A stretch of DNA of 45,770 nucleotides from Bacteriovorax stolpii (lineage in GTDB: Bacteria; Bdellovibrionota; Bacteriovoracia; Bacteriovoracales; Bacteriovoracaceae): contig CAMCYI010000025.1 in the NCBI GenBank assembly GCA_945883845.1, positions 1 through 45,770 of the forward strand, written 5' to 3'. Made by a program: the position numbers and the translations under genes. Of this stretch, positions 25,057 to 33,522 are shown piece after piece. How positions within the stretch are numbered: the first letter of the stretch is position 1; the number at the start of each line of letters is the position of its first letter. A model generated the notes under the pieces. It did no database searches, was not told where the DNA came from, and saw only the letters and a program-made list of their open reading frames with translations.

Positions 25057-26439
25057 TTAACGCTTATTCTTCCCTATATTTAGCAGCTTTTGCATGGCTT
25101 TTTCAATGTTAGGTGAAAAGTTTTTCAATGAAAAGTTCATAAAAAATTCAAGTTTTTCAGGGCTATGCCCACCCTGAATGACCATATTAAAAAAATCATC
25201 GGCCACTGAAACAATTTCCGTCGCAGTGTTCACGTTGGTTGATCTCTTACTATTGATATCGCCCTTTCTTCGGAGGTGGTGATGTTCAACCATCAGGCAG
25301 GTTCCTTCATCAAACGTGTTGAGCTCTCGTAGCATCACGGCGCCGTGATAAGCGTGCTTTTCATAAAGCTTCAAATCATCCTCGTTTAAGGAATCAGGGT
25401 CTGCCTCTTCGAGCTCCGGCTTGAGATCAAACAAACCGATGTCATGCAGGAGGGCCCCTAGACCGATCTGTTTAATGGACTTCGTCGACTCGTAGCCCAT
25501 TTCGTTTGAAATGAGTGCCGCCATGAATGCGACAGTTGAAGTGTGCTCATTCGTATCGAGCATGTCCAGGAAGTTTTTGAGAGTCTGGCTCTTCATGCGC
25601 ATGGATCTGATGATGTGGATTGACTGGCCAAGAAAAAGATCTGCGTGATCGAGTTTTTGCGGATTAATACCAAGCTGATTTAAGTTTTGAACGACGTTCT
25701 TTCCGAGCTTGAGAGTGGTCCGGACTTTTACATCCTGAGATGCGGAACTATTAGAGACAATCCTGTCCGTGATCTTTCCCGTGAATGCGAGATATTTGTT
25801 GTGTTCGTCTTCGGGGATGTACAGGTCCTTTACGCCCTTATCATTGTACTTCTGAATGAATTCCGCTGTGACTTCATCACCAGCATTGATAATCTTGATA
25901 AATCTGTTATTGCTAAGTTTGATGTGGAGATTGAAAAAAGACTTTGGAGAGAGAACAAAATCTTTAAGGCCTACGGCGACGAATTTTTTTTCATCGTTTT
26001 CAAATTCTTCAAACTTAGCATTCTCAGATGCTCTGTTTTCGTTCCAGTCGTTTTTAGCTTCAAAAAGACTTACACAGTAATCCACGAAATCTTTGTAGTT
26101 TTTAGGGGAGAAGAGTACTTTTTCGAAATTCCCGAGAAGTTCTTTCCCTTTAACCTGGATTGCACCATCCTCAGATTTAATAAGTACGATGGGGATTTCC
26201 GGCCTTACAGTCATAAACTCTTTGATCTGATTGAAGGTATCCTGATCAATCAAAGACTGGGAAACATAGATAATACGAACGTTGAGATTTGCCTTGCGGG
26301 CGAGGTTCAACCCTTCCAGGACAGTCCTGCAAATCGTTAACGGAAACTTCTGAAGAAGATCACCGTCTGCCAGTATCTTGTTAATGAAGTTGTAGTCGGT
26401 TTCAACAAAAAGTGCTTTACCGAAAAAAGTGGTTGTCAT
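25057..26439 (-). CDS. degenerate HD-GYP-like protein with receiver-like N-terminus
   Basis: A 460-residue cytoplasmic protein. ATG 26439 follows AAGGAA at good spacing; a longer frame from a TTG upstream lacks a ribosome site. Residues about 1-130 have the alpha/beta rhythm of a response-regulator receiver but no clear phospho-Asp pocket. Residues 150-240 form a PilZ- or linker-like region. The C-terminal half is HD-GYP-like with His332-Asp333 in LLHDIGLFD and EKHAYHG. The usual HHExxxGxGYP motif is replaced by HHHLRRKGD, so cyclic-di-GMP hydrolysis is doubtful and a binding or scaffolding role is possible. It lies between the two RRM genes, all on the same strand. Confidence 0.75.
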   Translation of the reverse strand: MTTTFFGKALFVETDYNFINKILADGDLLQKFPLTICRTVLEGLNLARKANLNVRIIYVSQSLIDQDTFNQIKEFMTVRPEIPIVLIKSEDGAIQVKGKELLGNFEKVLFSPKNYKDFVDYCVSLFEAKNDWNENRASENAKFEEFENDEKKFVAVGLKDFVLSPKSFFNLHIKLSNNRFIKIINAGDEVTAEFIQKYNDKGVKDLYIPEDEHNKYLAFTGKITDRIVSNSSASQDVKVRTTLKLGKNVVQNLNQLGINPQKLDHADLFLGQSIHIIRSMRMKSQTLKNFLDMLDTNEHTSTVAFMAALISNEMGYESTKSIKQIGLGALLHDIGLFDLKPELEEADPDSLNEDDLKLYEKHAYHGAVMLRELNTFDEGTCLMVEHHHLRRKGDINSKRSTNVNTATEIVSVADDFFNMVIQGGHSPEKLEFFMNFSLKNFSPNIEKAMQKLLNIGKNKR

Positions 26440-26531
26440 GCTTTCCTTTGGATACCTGTCTATCGGCACTTCAAGGAAATATGCTAAAAATGAAATCGCT
26501 TTAAGCGACAAATATATCGTTCAATTGAAAG

Positions 26532-26561
26532 AAATAAAAAAAAGAGGAACCGAAGTTCCCC
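26532..26561 (-). terminator. intrinsic terminator after RRM gene 2
   Basis: On the minus strand GGGGAAC, a stable TTCG tetraloop, GTTCCTC, then TTTTTTTTATTT. It sits downstream of the second RRM gene and just upstream of the HD-GYP-like gene, so that gene needs its own promoter or read-through. Confidence 0.9.
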
Positions 26562-26610
26562 TTTTTTATTAATCATTCTATCTTTTATAAAGAAAAAATT
26601 AACTCAGAGA

Positions 26611-26991
26611 TTACCAACGGTTTCCACCGCGGTCTCCACCACGATCGCCGCCGAATCCACCACCGCCGCCGCGACCACCACGGTCTCCACCGCGATCGCC
26701 ACCACGTCCACCGCCGCCGCCGCCGAATCCACCAGTGCGTGGCTCCATTGGACGAGCTTCGTTAACAGTGAGAGCGCGCCCACCGTAATCAGAGCCGTGA
26801 AGTTTTTCGATAGCAGCATCAGCTTCGCCAGCGTCTGACATTTCAACAAAGCCGAAGCCTTTTGAACGGCCAGTGTCACGATCAGTTACGATCTTTGATG
26901 AATCAACATTTCCGAACTTAGCGAACATCTCAGCGAGAGTTTCGTTAGTTGCAGAGAACGGAAGATTACCAACATAAATCTTTTTACCCAT
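26611..26991 (-). CDS. RRM-domain glycine-rich RNA-binding protein (copy 2)
   Basis: A 126-residue paralogue of the gene at 24470-24865, with the same RRM (RNP2 KIYVGNLPF, RNP1 KGFGFVEM), the same bridge NEARPMEPRTGGFGG, and a Gly/Arg/Asp-rich tail. A perfect AGGAGGT precedes the ATG. The leader (27032-27046) contains a perfect hairpin GAGAAA-GTG-TTTCTC on the transcript. Role as for copy 1. The two copies differ mainly in helix 1 and helix 2 of the RRM, so RNA preference could differ. Confidence 0.93.
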   Translation of the reverse strand: MGKKIYVGNLPFSATNETLAEMFAKFGNVDSSKIVTDRDTGRSKGFGFVEMSDAGEADAAIEKLHGSDYGGRALTVNEARPMEPRTGGFGGGGGGRGGDRGGDRGGRGGGGGFGGDRGGDRGGNRW

Positions 26992-27383
26992 AGATACCTC
27001 CTAAAGGCCAGGGAGCGTTTAAAGAGGACATGAGAAACACTTTCTCGAGACACTCTGAAACGACAGTTATACTTGATTTAGGATTTAACACTATCACCTA
27101 TAAAATGCTAACTAAATATAATCTCAAGTCAGAAATTTTTAGACAGCCCGATTTATGTCTGAGTTCTGTCACTTGAAGAGTCATAAATAATCCAGTGGTT
27201 TCAGAAAGTTAGCCTTTAAGCCTTACACCTTTAAATTAAGCGATGAAGCAGTAAATAGGGGCGCGAAGTTGAACCCCTTTGAAAATATTTATCCCAGATC
27301 TCACTATTTCTCAGAAGAGGAATATGCCAACATTCATAGAGGTGGTTTCTTGAGTTTCCCTTTTCTGCGTGGGAAGATTTCAC
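26992..27383. other. 392-base intergenic region between divergent genes
   Basis: This holds the leader of RRM copy 2 on the minus strand (AGGAGGT site and the 27032-27046 hairpin) and AT-rich sequence likely to contain its promoter. On the plus strand it holds the leader of the exonuclease operon. A nine-codon frame starting at ATG 27323, after AAGAGGA, ends just before that operon; it could be a leader peptide or chance. No tRNA, repeat or larger gene was seen. Confidence 0.5.
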
Positions 27384-28430
27384 ATGTCATTTCATTCTTC
27401 CCCTCTCATTGCCTGGACCGATAAAGGTCTCTACTGCGAAGCTGGTGGATTCTATATTGATCCCCACCGTGCCGTAGACTTAGCTGTGATCACGCACGCA
27501 CACTCGGATCACGCACGTCGTGGAAGCAAGCAATACATTACGGTGAAGAGCGGAGTTGAACTCCTCAAGACAAGACTCGGAAAAAAAATTGAAGTCGAGA
27601 GTTATGATTATCGTGAGAACTTCTGGCTGGGTGGCGTCCAGGTAAGCTTTCACTCTGCAGGACATATTCTTGGATCTTCACAGGTTCGTGTCGAGTATCG
27701 GGGAGAAGTGTGGGTGGCGTCCGGTGATTACAAGCGCGATGCAGATCCTAGTTGTGAGCCTTTTGAAACTGTCACCTGCGATACATTTATTACGGAGGCC
27801 ACGTTCGGTACTCCAGGCTTTGTCTGGGAAAAGAATCTCGAACACGGCAGAATGATTTTTGAGTGGTGGCAGAAGAACGCCTCTCTGGGAAAAAATTCAG
27901 TTCTGTTTGGTTACTCGCTTGGGAAAGCACAACGAATTCTCGCTGAGCTTTACCCTTTGGCAGAAAGACCTGTTCTTATTCATCACACGATTCATGAACT
28001 CACTGAGTGTTATCGTCGCGAGGGAAGAGAACTTGCTCCGACGCGAGACTTGAAAGAAAAAATAAACGAACTTATTTTTGATCAGCGACTTGAAGGAGAA
28101 CTTCTTCTCGCTCCTCCCTCAGCACTTGCTGAATGGAAAAATCATCTGGGCAGATATGCGACAGCCTTTGCTTCAGGGTGGATGTCCGGTTCAGGTGCTG
28201 GTTTCGGTCGTGGAAAATATGATCACGGTTTCGTCATGTCTGATCATGCAGACTGGAACGATCTAAATCTCACGATTGAACAGACAAATGCCAAGCGGGT
28301 TTTTGTTCAGCACAGAGATGGGGCCCTCATCTCGCATTTAAAGAAAAAAGGCATTGAGGCACATTCAGTAGAAACTCTTGTCTCTCATCAGTTCGCTCAG
28401 CTCGGCGGAATGAATCTGAGTCTCCTGTGA
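27384..28430 (+). CDS. ligase-associated-type MBL exonuclease (SNM1-like)
   Basis: A 348-residue metallo-beta-lactamase-fold enzyme, similar in motifs to the ligase-associated DNA exonuclease group. Metal motif HAHSDHARRG comes early, then SAGHILGSSQVRVE and SGDYKRD. Late motifs are MSDHADWND and a C-terminal HRDG/H region, as in the beta-CASP/SNM1 layout. The predicted role is trimming DNA ends. ATG 27384 is preferred to the in-frame GTG at 27369; GGGAAG precedes it. Its stop overlaps the helicase start (GTGA). No DNA ligase gene is in the window. Confidence 0.85.
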   Translation: MSFHSSPLIAWTDKGLYCEAGGFYIDPHRAVDLAVITHAHSDHARRGSKQYITVKSGVELLKTRLGKKIEVESYDYRENFWLGGVQVSFHSAGHILGSSQVRVEYRGEVWVASGDYKRDADPSCEPFETVTCDTFITEATFGTPGFVWEKNLEHGRMIFEWWQKNASLGKNSVLFGYSLGKAQRILAELYPLAERPVLIHHTIHELTECYRREGRELAPTRDLKEKINELIFDQRLEGELLLAPPSALAEWKNHLGRYATAFASGWMSGSGAGFGRGKYDHGFVMSDHADWNDLNLTIEQTNAKRVFVQHRDGALISHLKKKGIEAHSVETLVSHQFAQLGGMNLSLL

Positions 28431-30811
28431 AAAAAGTAAGGCTCAGTGTTCAGGAATTTGCATGGCCTAGTCCCCTTCGCGGAAGCATTGAAGGTGGCTC
28501 TGGTCTCATGAACGCTGCTCAGAAAGGCATCGAGTTCCATCAATTAATTCAGGAAGAGCGTAAACGCGAGTTTGATCATTACAAAGCGGAAGTACCTTGC
28601 GGCTTTGATTTCGAAGACGAGTATATTTTTTCAATTGCTGGTCGCATGGATGGATTCTTTGAAGGCGAGCCGCCTCTGATCGAAGAAATCAAATCCAGCT
28701 TCAATGTTTATGACCTTCAGAAATCTGTTCGCGAAAAATGGATGGATCATCCCTACGTACTTCAGGTGATGACTTATGGTTACTTCCACTGGAAGAAAAC
28801 CGGAGTAGTTCCACTCCTTTCTTTGCACCTTGTTTCTTCACGCAATCAGGACAGGCTCGACGTTGAAGTGAAGATAAATCTTCGCAGTTACGAAGAATGG
28901 CTGTCACGCAGACTGATGGAACTTAAATCTGAAGCTCATTTTCTCGAAAAAAGAATTGAGCGCAGGAAAAAGATTTCAAAGGTTTTCCCTTTCCCTTTCG
29001 AGAACGCAAGACCCGGCCAGATTGAATTGATTAAAAAAATTGAAGAAGGCATGGGTGAAAAAAAACATCTCATGCTTCAGGCACCCACCGGTCTGGGAAA
29101 GACTGTCGGGGTTTTATACCCGAGTCTGAAAGAATCCATGTCTCGAGGAGAAAGTGTTATTTACGTCACACCGAAAAACAGTCAGCAAAGTGTCGCTGAA
29201 GAAGCGGTGGCAAAATTCCAGGCGAAAGGTTGCCAGGTAAAGTCTTTGACTCTTACGGCGAAGTCCAAGTTGTGCATGAAAGCTGAGCCACTCTGTAACC
29301 CAGACTACTGCGAGTTCGCCCGTGATCACTACACTAAAGTTCACGACCATGGTCTTAAAGCCGAGTTGTTGAAGAAAAAGAAAATTACTTCGCGTGTGAT
29401 GAAAAACTTTGCGACGAAATATGAAGTTTGTCCATTTGAGCTTCAGCTTGAAGCTGTTGCTGAAGCCGACACAGTGATCTGCGATTATAATTACGCATTC
29501 ACAGACCGATCTCCACTAGGGCGCATTCAGCGTATCACTTTTGAAGAGAGTGGTAAGCCGAACCTTGTGATTGATGAAGCTCACAATCTTCCCTCACGTG
29601 CCATGGGGTACTACTCGCCGGCATTGTCGTCGGGGTTCCTCGATAAATTGCGTTCTGAGATCGAAGGACTTCCGAAGAAGTTCGCGCAAGAAGGGGAAGA
29701 TCTGCTTGATCAGGCCATGCAGGTGATTAAAGATTCTGTCCGCGACAACATGAAAAAAAGCGAAAAGGTGGAGATTGCACCGGAACCGTTTCTTGAGATG
29801 AACGAAATCCTGAAAGGTTTTTTATCACGCTATCTGGATTCAGATGTTGAGATCAAGGCGAGAGATGTTGTTCTGCGCTTTATCTTCTACTGGGGAGAGT
29901 TCACGGATGTTCTGGAAGGAATCTCCGGCGACAAGCGACCTGAGTTTTTCACAAGCTACATTCCAGATCCTACTGGTGGCACGATTAAGATTACGTGTTG
30001 TGATGCCTCCGAAATGATCAGGCCTAAATTTGATAAGTTTGAGCAGGTCATCGCTTTCTCTGCGACACTTAAGCCTTTTGATTATTATTCAAAGCTTTCA
30101 GGACTTGAGTCTCCACGGCTTGAAATCTCTGAATTTCATTCTCCATTTGAAAAAGAAAAACGCAAAATTCTGGTCATCCCGCAGATCTCAACAAAATATT
30201 CTGATCGAGAAAGAAACTACGGCAGGATTGCAGAGACACTTCAAAAAGTAATGTCCCTCCGGCAGGGTAATTACCTCGCTTTTTTTCCAAGTTTTGATTT
30301 CATGGAACGAACGTTTCAAAAGCTTGAGAAGCCTGAAAGCTTTCAGGTGATTCGCCAGAGTCGTTACATGAAAAACGATGATGTGATGAATGTGCTCGAG
30401 GAATTAAAATCTGAACGTACACCTACACTTCTAATGGGAGTGCAGGGCGGAGTTTTCTCTGAAGGGGTGGATTATCCCGGCGACATGGTTATCGGTGCCT
30501 TTATCATTGGGCCGCCTTTGCCGAATTTTGATTTTGAACGTGAAGGTATCAAAGATTTTTATCAGCAGAGATACCAGAAAGGTTTTGATTACGCTTATAC
30601 ATATCCGGCAATGGCGAAAGCCGTTCAGGCCGCAGGTCGTGTGATACGTTCGGAAAAAGACCGGGGCATCATCATCCTTATGGATGATCGTTTTCTGGAA
30701 GCAAGATATTCAGAAGGGATGCCGTGTGACTGGTATGCAGATCATCCCAAAGAACTTGTTTCCCAAAGTATTCTGAAAGACCTTAAAGTGTTCTGGGAGA
30801 AGAACGTATGA
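28427..30811 (+). CDS. PD-(D/E)XK nuclease fused to XPD/DinG-type Fe-S helicase
   Basis: A 794-residue DNA-processing enzyme. Residues about 20-170 form a RecB/Cas4-type nuclease with GIEFHQL, Asp75 in GRMDG, Glu87-x-Lys89 in EEIKSS, and the Q-x-x-x-Y helix VLQVMTY. A superfamily 2 helicase follows: APTGLGKT (219-226), four cysteines for a 4Fe-4S cluster (KLC, EPLC, DYC, YEVCP), DEAH box VIDEAHNL, SATLKPFDYY, and a C-terminal motif VQAAGRVIR. It should unwind DNA 5'-3' and cut it. The GTG start is translationally coupled (GTGA) to the exonuclease gene and the stop to the GH84 gene (ATGA). Confidence 0.9.
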   Translation: MKKVRLSVQEFAWPSPLRGSIEGGSGLMNAAQKGIEFHQLIQEERKREFDHYKAEVPCGFDFEDEYIFSIAGRMDGFFEGEPPLIEEIKSSFNVYDLQKSVREKWMDHPYVLQVMTYGYFHWKKTGVVPLLSLHLVSSRNQDRLDVEVKINLRSYEEWLSRRLMELKSEAHFLEKRIERRKKISKVFPFPFENARPGQIELIKKIEEGMGEKKHLMLQAPTGLGKTVGVLYPSLKESMSRGESVIYVTPKNSQQSVAEEAVAKFQAKGCQVKSLTLTAKSKLCMKAEPLCNPDYCEFARDHYTKVHDHGLKAELLKKKKITSRVMKNFATKYEVCPFELQLEAVAEADTVICDYNYAFTDRSPLGRIQRITFEESGKPNLVIDEAHNLPSRAMGYYSPALSSGFLDKLRSEIEGLPKKFAQEGEDLLDQAMQVIKDSVRDNMKKSEKVEIAPEPFLEMNEILKGFLSRYLDSDVEIKARDVVLRFIFYWGEFTDVLEGISGDKRPEFFTSYIPDPTGGTIKITCCDASEMIRPKFDKFEQVIAFSATLKPFDYYSKLSGLESPRLEISEFHSPFEKEKRKILVIPQISTKYSDRERNYGRIAETLQKVMSLRQGNYLAFFPSFDFMERTFQKLEKPESFQVIRQSRYMKNDDVMNVLEELKSERTPTLLMGVQGGVFSEGVDYPGDMVIGAFIIGPPLPNFDFEREGIKDFYQQRYQKGFDYAYTYPAMAKAVQAAGRVIRSEKDRGIIILMDDRFLEARYSEGMPCDWYADHPKELVSQSILKDLKVFWEKNV

Positions 30812-31854
30812 AGATCGGAGTAGTAGAAGGATTTTTTGGTCCAGCCTGGCCACAGATAGACCGAGAAAGTTATGCGTCTTTTCTTGCGACTGTCGGCGCT
30901 CACTTCTATATCTATGCACCCAAACAGGATCAACACCTTCGTAAGGCCTGGAGACAGGACTGGGATCAAAAGTTTCTTGATTTCCTGAGCGGACTAAAAA
31001 ATGAATTTCATCGTAACCAAATTGAGTTCGGAGTGGCCTTAAGTCCTTTCGGACTTGGCGATGCTCTGACAGTTAAAGACGGAATAATTCTTGAAGAAAA
31101 AATCCAGCAACTGAAACATATCGGCATCGATATTCTCGGAATCTTCTACGATGACATGCATGGAAATGAGAAACTCGCCCAGGTCCAGATTGATTCAATG
31201 GCCATCATCCGTAAAAGTTTTTCAGGGAAAATAATTTTTTGTCCGACATATTATTCTTATGATCCGATTCTGGAGAAGGTGTTCGGTAAAAAGCCTGATC
31301 ATTATCTCGAAGATCTTGCAGCTGCAATCCCCACTGAAGTATCGATGGCGTGGACTGGCCCTAAAGTAATTTCTTCTGAGATGCCTGTCGCTCATTTTCA
31401 GGAAGTCGGGAAATTTTTAAAGCGTAAACCTTTTGTCTGGGAAAATCTTTTTGCAAATGATGGTCCAAGAAACTGCAAGTTTCTTAAAGTGAGACCTTTC
31501 TCCGGACGTGATGGAAGTCTTTCGGCAGAAACTGAAGCTTGGGCGTTCAATATGATGAACCAGCCGCAGCTTTCAAAAATTGTTTTTCTGGCCTCTAAAC
31601 TCGTACTGGATGGAACTCATACTCCAGATTCAGGTCTTGAAGAGGCCATCTCAAAACTATGTTCACCGAAATTTGCTGCTTCCTTAAAACGTCACCGCCT
31701 CGACTTTCTGGACAAGGGTCTTGATCAGATGACGGACTTTGAAAAGGACACATGGAAGGAAGAGTTCGCGCCTTACATGGATGCTTCTGCTCAGGAAATT
31801 GTCGACTGGCTCGATGGTAAGTATGTGGTAGGAAATGAATGCCTGACTGATTAG
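30808..31854 (+). CDS. GH84 beta-N-acetylglucosaminidase-like protein
   Basis: A 348-residue protein matching the catalytic domain of GH84 (NAGidase/O-GlcNAcase). It has GVVEGFFGPAW at the N-terminus, YIYAPKQD, adjacent catalytic acids Asp115-Asp116 in IFYDDMHG, WTGPKV, and a late VWENLFANDGPRN block. All are typical of the family. There is no signal peptide, so it acts in the cytoplasm. Candidate substrates are N-acetylglucosamine on proteins or recycled cell-wall sugars. It overlaps the helicase gene by 4 nt (ATGA), an unexpected partner. Confidence 0.87.
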   Translation: MKIGVVEGFFGPAWPQIDRESYASFLATVGAHFYIYAPKQDQHLRKAWRQDWDQKFLDFLSGLKNEFHRNQIEFGVALSPFGLGDALTVKDGIILEEKIQQLKHIGIDILGIFYDDMHGNEKLAQVQIDSMAIIRKSFSGKIIFCPTYYSYDPILEKVFGKKPDHYLEDLAAAIPTEVSMAWTGPKVISSEMPVAHFQEVGKFLKRKPFVWENLFANDGPRNCKFLKVRPFSGRDGSLSAETEAWAFNMMNQPQLSKIVFLASKLVLDGTHTPDSGLEEAISKLCSPKFAASLKRHRLDFLDKGLDQMTDFEKDTWKEEFAPYMDASAQEIVDWLDGKYVVGNECLTD

Positions 31855-31966
31855 ACTCATTCACACTGGACTATTTTTCCCCTTTTTCTAACTTAAGTCT
31901 CCTTTCTTCATGGCCGTTCCGGTGTCTCCGATAAAACCTTTGCACAACATTTTGCAAAGGACTTTT

Positions 31967-32794
31967 ATGAAAGCTCTCACCCTAGGTTTGATCTTTGCCT
32001 CGACTCTCGCTCTCGCGGATGACGTCAAGGTTCAGGTAAAAAGCTTCAATTTCCAATATGACAATCCTAAAGGTTCTGGTTCAGCTTCTTCATTCACAAT
32101 GAGCGGGGTTCCTCTCAGTCTCGCTGGTGTTGCGGTTGAAGTAGAAAAAATCGATGAAATATTTAAGATCTCAGTGTCCGGTGCAGAAAATGAAGTCATC
32201 GAGTTTAAAGATGCTCCTGGATTCATACAGGATGCCGATCACATGGACATCGACGGGTTAAATCTTGATCTTTCAAGCAAGGCCAGCATTTCCATGGGCG
32301 AAGGAAATTTCAATTCGAAAGATTCTGATCTCATGATGAAAGGCTTCTCATTAGATTGCAACCGTGACATTGCCCAGAAAGAAGTGATGGACCAGCTTCT
32401 TAACGGCTGCGTGAGTAAGATGACATTGAGATCAGCAGATTTCTCATCTGATTCCAAGAAAGAAGAAAAGCACGCACTGGCCCTCTTTACAGAAGCGCTT
32501 CATAATGCTGCCTCTAAGAATTCACGCGGCGAAACGCGCGTAAAAAACGTAAAACTCAACGTTGAAGGCGGGAAATACGATCTTGCTGCGGAAATTAAAG
32601 CTGATGTTTCCGGCAAAGTTACCAGCGATGGGAGCCTTAGTTACTCACCTGAAAAAGGTGTTCTCACTGTAAAAATCTCTCAGGTTAAGTTCAGCATCCT
32701 TTCGATTACAGGAAAAGTATTTGCAGAGCTCAAGAAACAGCAATCAGATCGCCTCAAAGTAAAAGAACCATATGTCTACATCACTGTTAAATAA
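31967..32794 (+). CDS. secreted protein of unknown function
   Basis: A 275-residue exported protein. The ATG at 31967 follows AAGGA and starts a signal peptide (ending LALA); a longer frame from 31910 has no such site. The mature part is strand-rich, with repeats of small polar residues and two cysteines (LDCNRD, LNGCVSK) that may form a disulphide. A region near TRVKNVKLNVEGGKYDLAAEIK looks like lipid-binding or beta-sandwich sequence. I do not recognise the family. Confidence 0.75.
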   Translation: MKALTLGLIFASTLALADDVKVQVKSFNFQYDNPKGSGSASSFTMSGVPLSLAGVAVEVEKIDEIFKISVSGAENEVIEFKDAPGFIQDADHMDIDGLNLDLSSKASISMGEGNFNSKDSDLMMKGFSLDCNRDIAQKEVMDQLLNGCVSKMTLRSADFSSDSKKEEKHALALFTEALHNAASKNSRGETRVKNVKLNVEGGKYDLAAEIKADVSGKVTSDGSLSYSPEKGVLTVKISQVKFSILSITGKVFAELKKQQSDRLKVKEPYVYITVK

Positions 32795-32873
32795 GGGCAC
32801 AAAGCTGGATTTTGTTGTGAGGTTTATTGCTGTTCTTGCAGCACTCTTCGCAACGACTGCTTTCGCTGCTTAA
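32772..32873 (+). CDS. micro-ORF, 33 aa, signal-peptide-like
   Basis: A 33-residue frame overlaps the end of the secreted-protein gene by 23 nt in another frame. It reads MSTSLLNKGTKLDFVVRF followed by a hydrophobic stretch that stops right after AFAA. The second half, from GTG 32817, is a near-perfect signal peptide with nothing after its cleavage site. It may be a small membrane protein, or a remnant of an exported protein cut short. No strong ribosome site is present. A bidirectional terminator follows about 50 nt downstream. Confidence 0.4.
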   Translation: MSTSLLNKGTKLDFVVRFIAVLAALFATTAFAA

Positions 32874-32921
32874 AGTTTTATGTCTCTGCAAAATAATCTG
32901 TGTAAAGAAACAGGTTATTTG

Positions 32922-32947
32922 AAAAGGCTCCCGAATGGGAGCCTTTT
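32922..32947. terminator. bidirectional intrinsic terminator
   Basis: AAAAGGCTCCC, loop GAAT, GGGAGCCTTTT is a perfect 11-bp stem. T-rich sequence follows on the plus strand (TTTTATTTTTT) and TTTT closes the minus side. It serves the plus-strand secreted/micro-ORF unit and the convergent HutD gene. Confidence 0.9.
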
Positions 32948-33521
32948 ATTTTTTAGCTGAAAAGATTTTATGGGTCTTGATCTCAATGCCAGTGAAACCT
33001 TCTTTCGACGTCAAAGACACTTTTTCTCCGTGTGTAGTTATGATGAGGTCATCTTTTTTAACTAAATCATTTCCAACCATGGCCGTTCCTTCACAGATAT
33101 ACAGGTAGTGATCGCCATCTCCACCGACAGAAAGTGAATTCAATTTTTGATGAACTTCGACGAATGCCTCGACTGCATCCCTTGCACCCATGACGTTAAA
33201 TTCACGAATGGGGCCATCAATGAGATGCGCACTAATTTCAGCTTCCCCGGCAAATTGAATGGGTTTAAGTTTCACGTTGAGATTCATTTTGATCTCATCT
33301 ACGAAATCAAGAACCACCCCTTTCCCTTCTAACAGAATGATCGTGCGCTCAATTCCTGGATAATGAGAAAATGGACCTGATTCTGTCATGCTTGCAATTG
33401 AGAGACGTAGTGAAAAAAGATCCTGAACTTTCGGATGCGGAATCCGGAGAAGTTCAACTGTGCGGCCTTTGCCATTTTTCCATGCCATATCACGGTAATC
33501 TTTCTGGCCGAGAATTTTCAT
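32946..33521 (-). CDS. HutD/Ves-family protein
   Basis: A 191-residue cupin-like protein with the family start DYRDMAWKNGKGRTVELLRIP and the FSLRLSIASMTESGPFSHYPGIERTI region (shown here in part). HutD proteins are linked to histidine utilisation and Ves to cold, but the biochemical role is unclear. No hut genes are in the window. It starts 1 nt after the nitronate monooxygenase stop, so the two form an operon. The stop lies at the edge of the bidirectional terminator. Confidence 0.85.
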   Translation of the reverse strand: MKILGQKDYRDMAWKNGKGRTVELLRIPHPKVQDLFSLRLSIASMTESGPFSHYPGIERTIILLEGKGVVLDFVDEIKMNLNVKLKPIQFAGEAEISAHLIDGPIREFNVMGARDAVEAFVEVHQKLNSLSVGGDGDHYLYICEGTAMVGNDLVKKDDLIITTHGEKVSLTSKEGFTGIEIKTHKIFSAKK

Positions 33522-33522
33522 T

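Noticed and set aside
25687..26340. 217-codon plus-strand frame antisense to the HD-GYP-like gene
   Set aside because: The opposite strand has clear domain motifs and a ribosome site; this frame has neither.
26604..26879. Ala/Val-rich frame over RRM copy 2
   Set aside because: Same cause: shadow of the glycine-rich tail.
27323..27352. Nine-codon leader-peptide frame before the exonuclease operon
   Set aside because: Too short to support and shows no amino-acid bias typical of attenuators; noted only in the intergenic entry.
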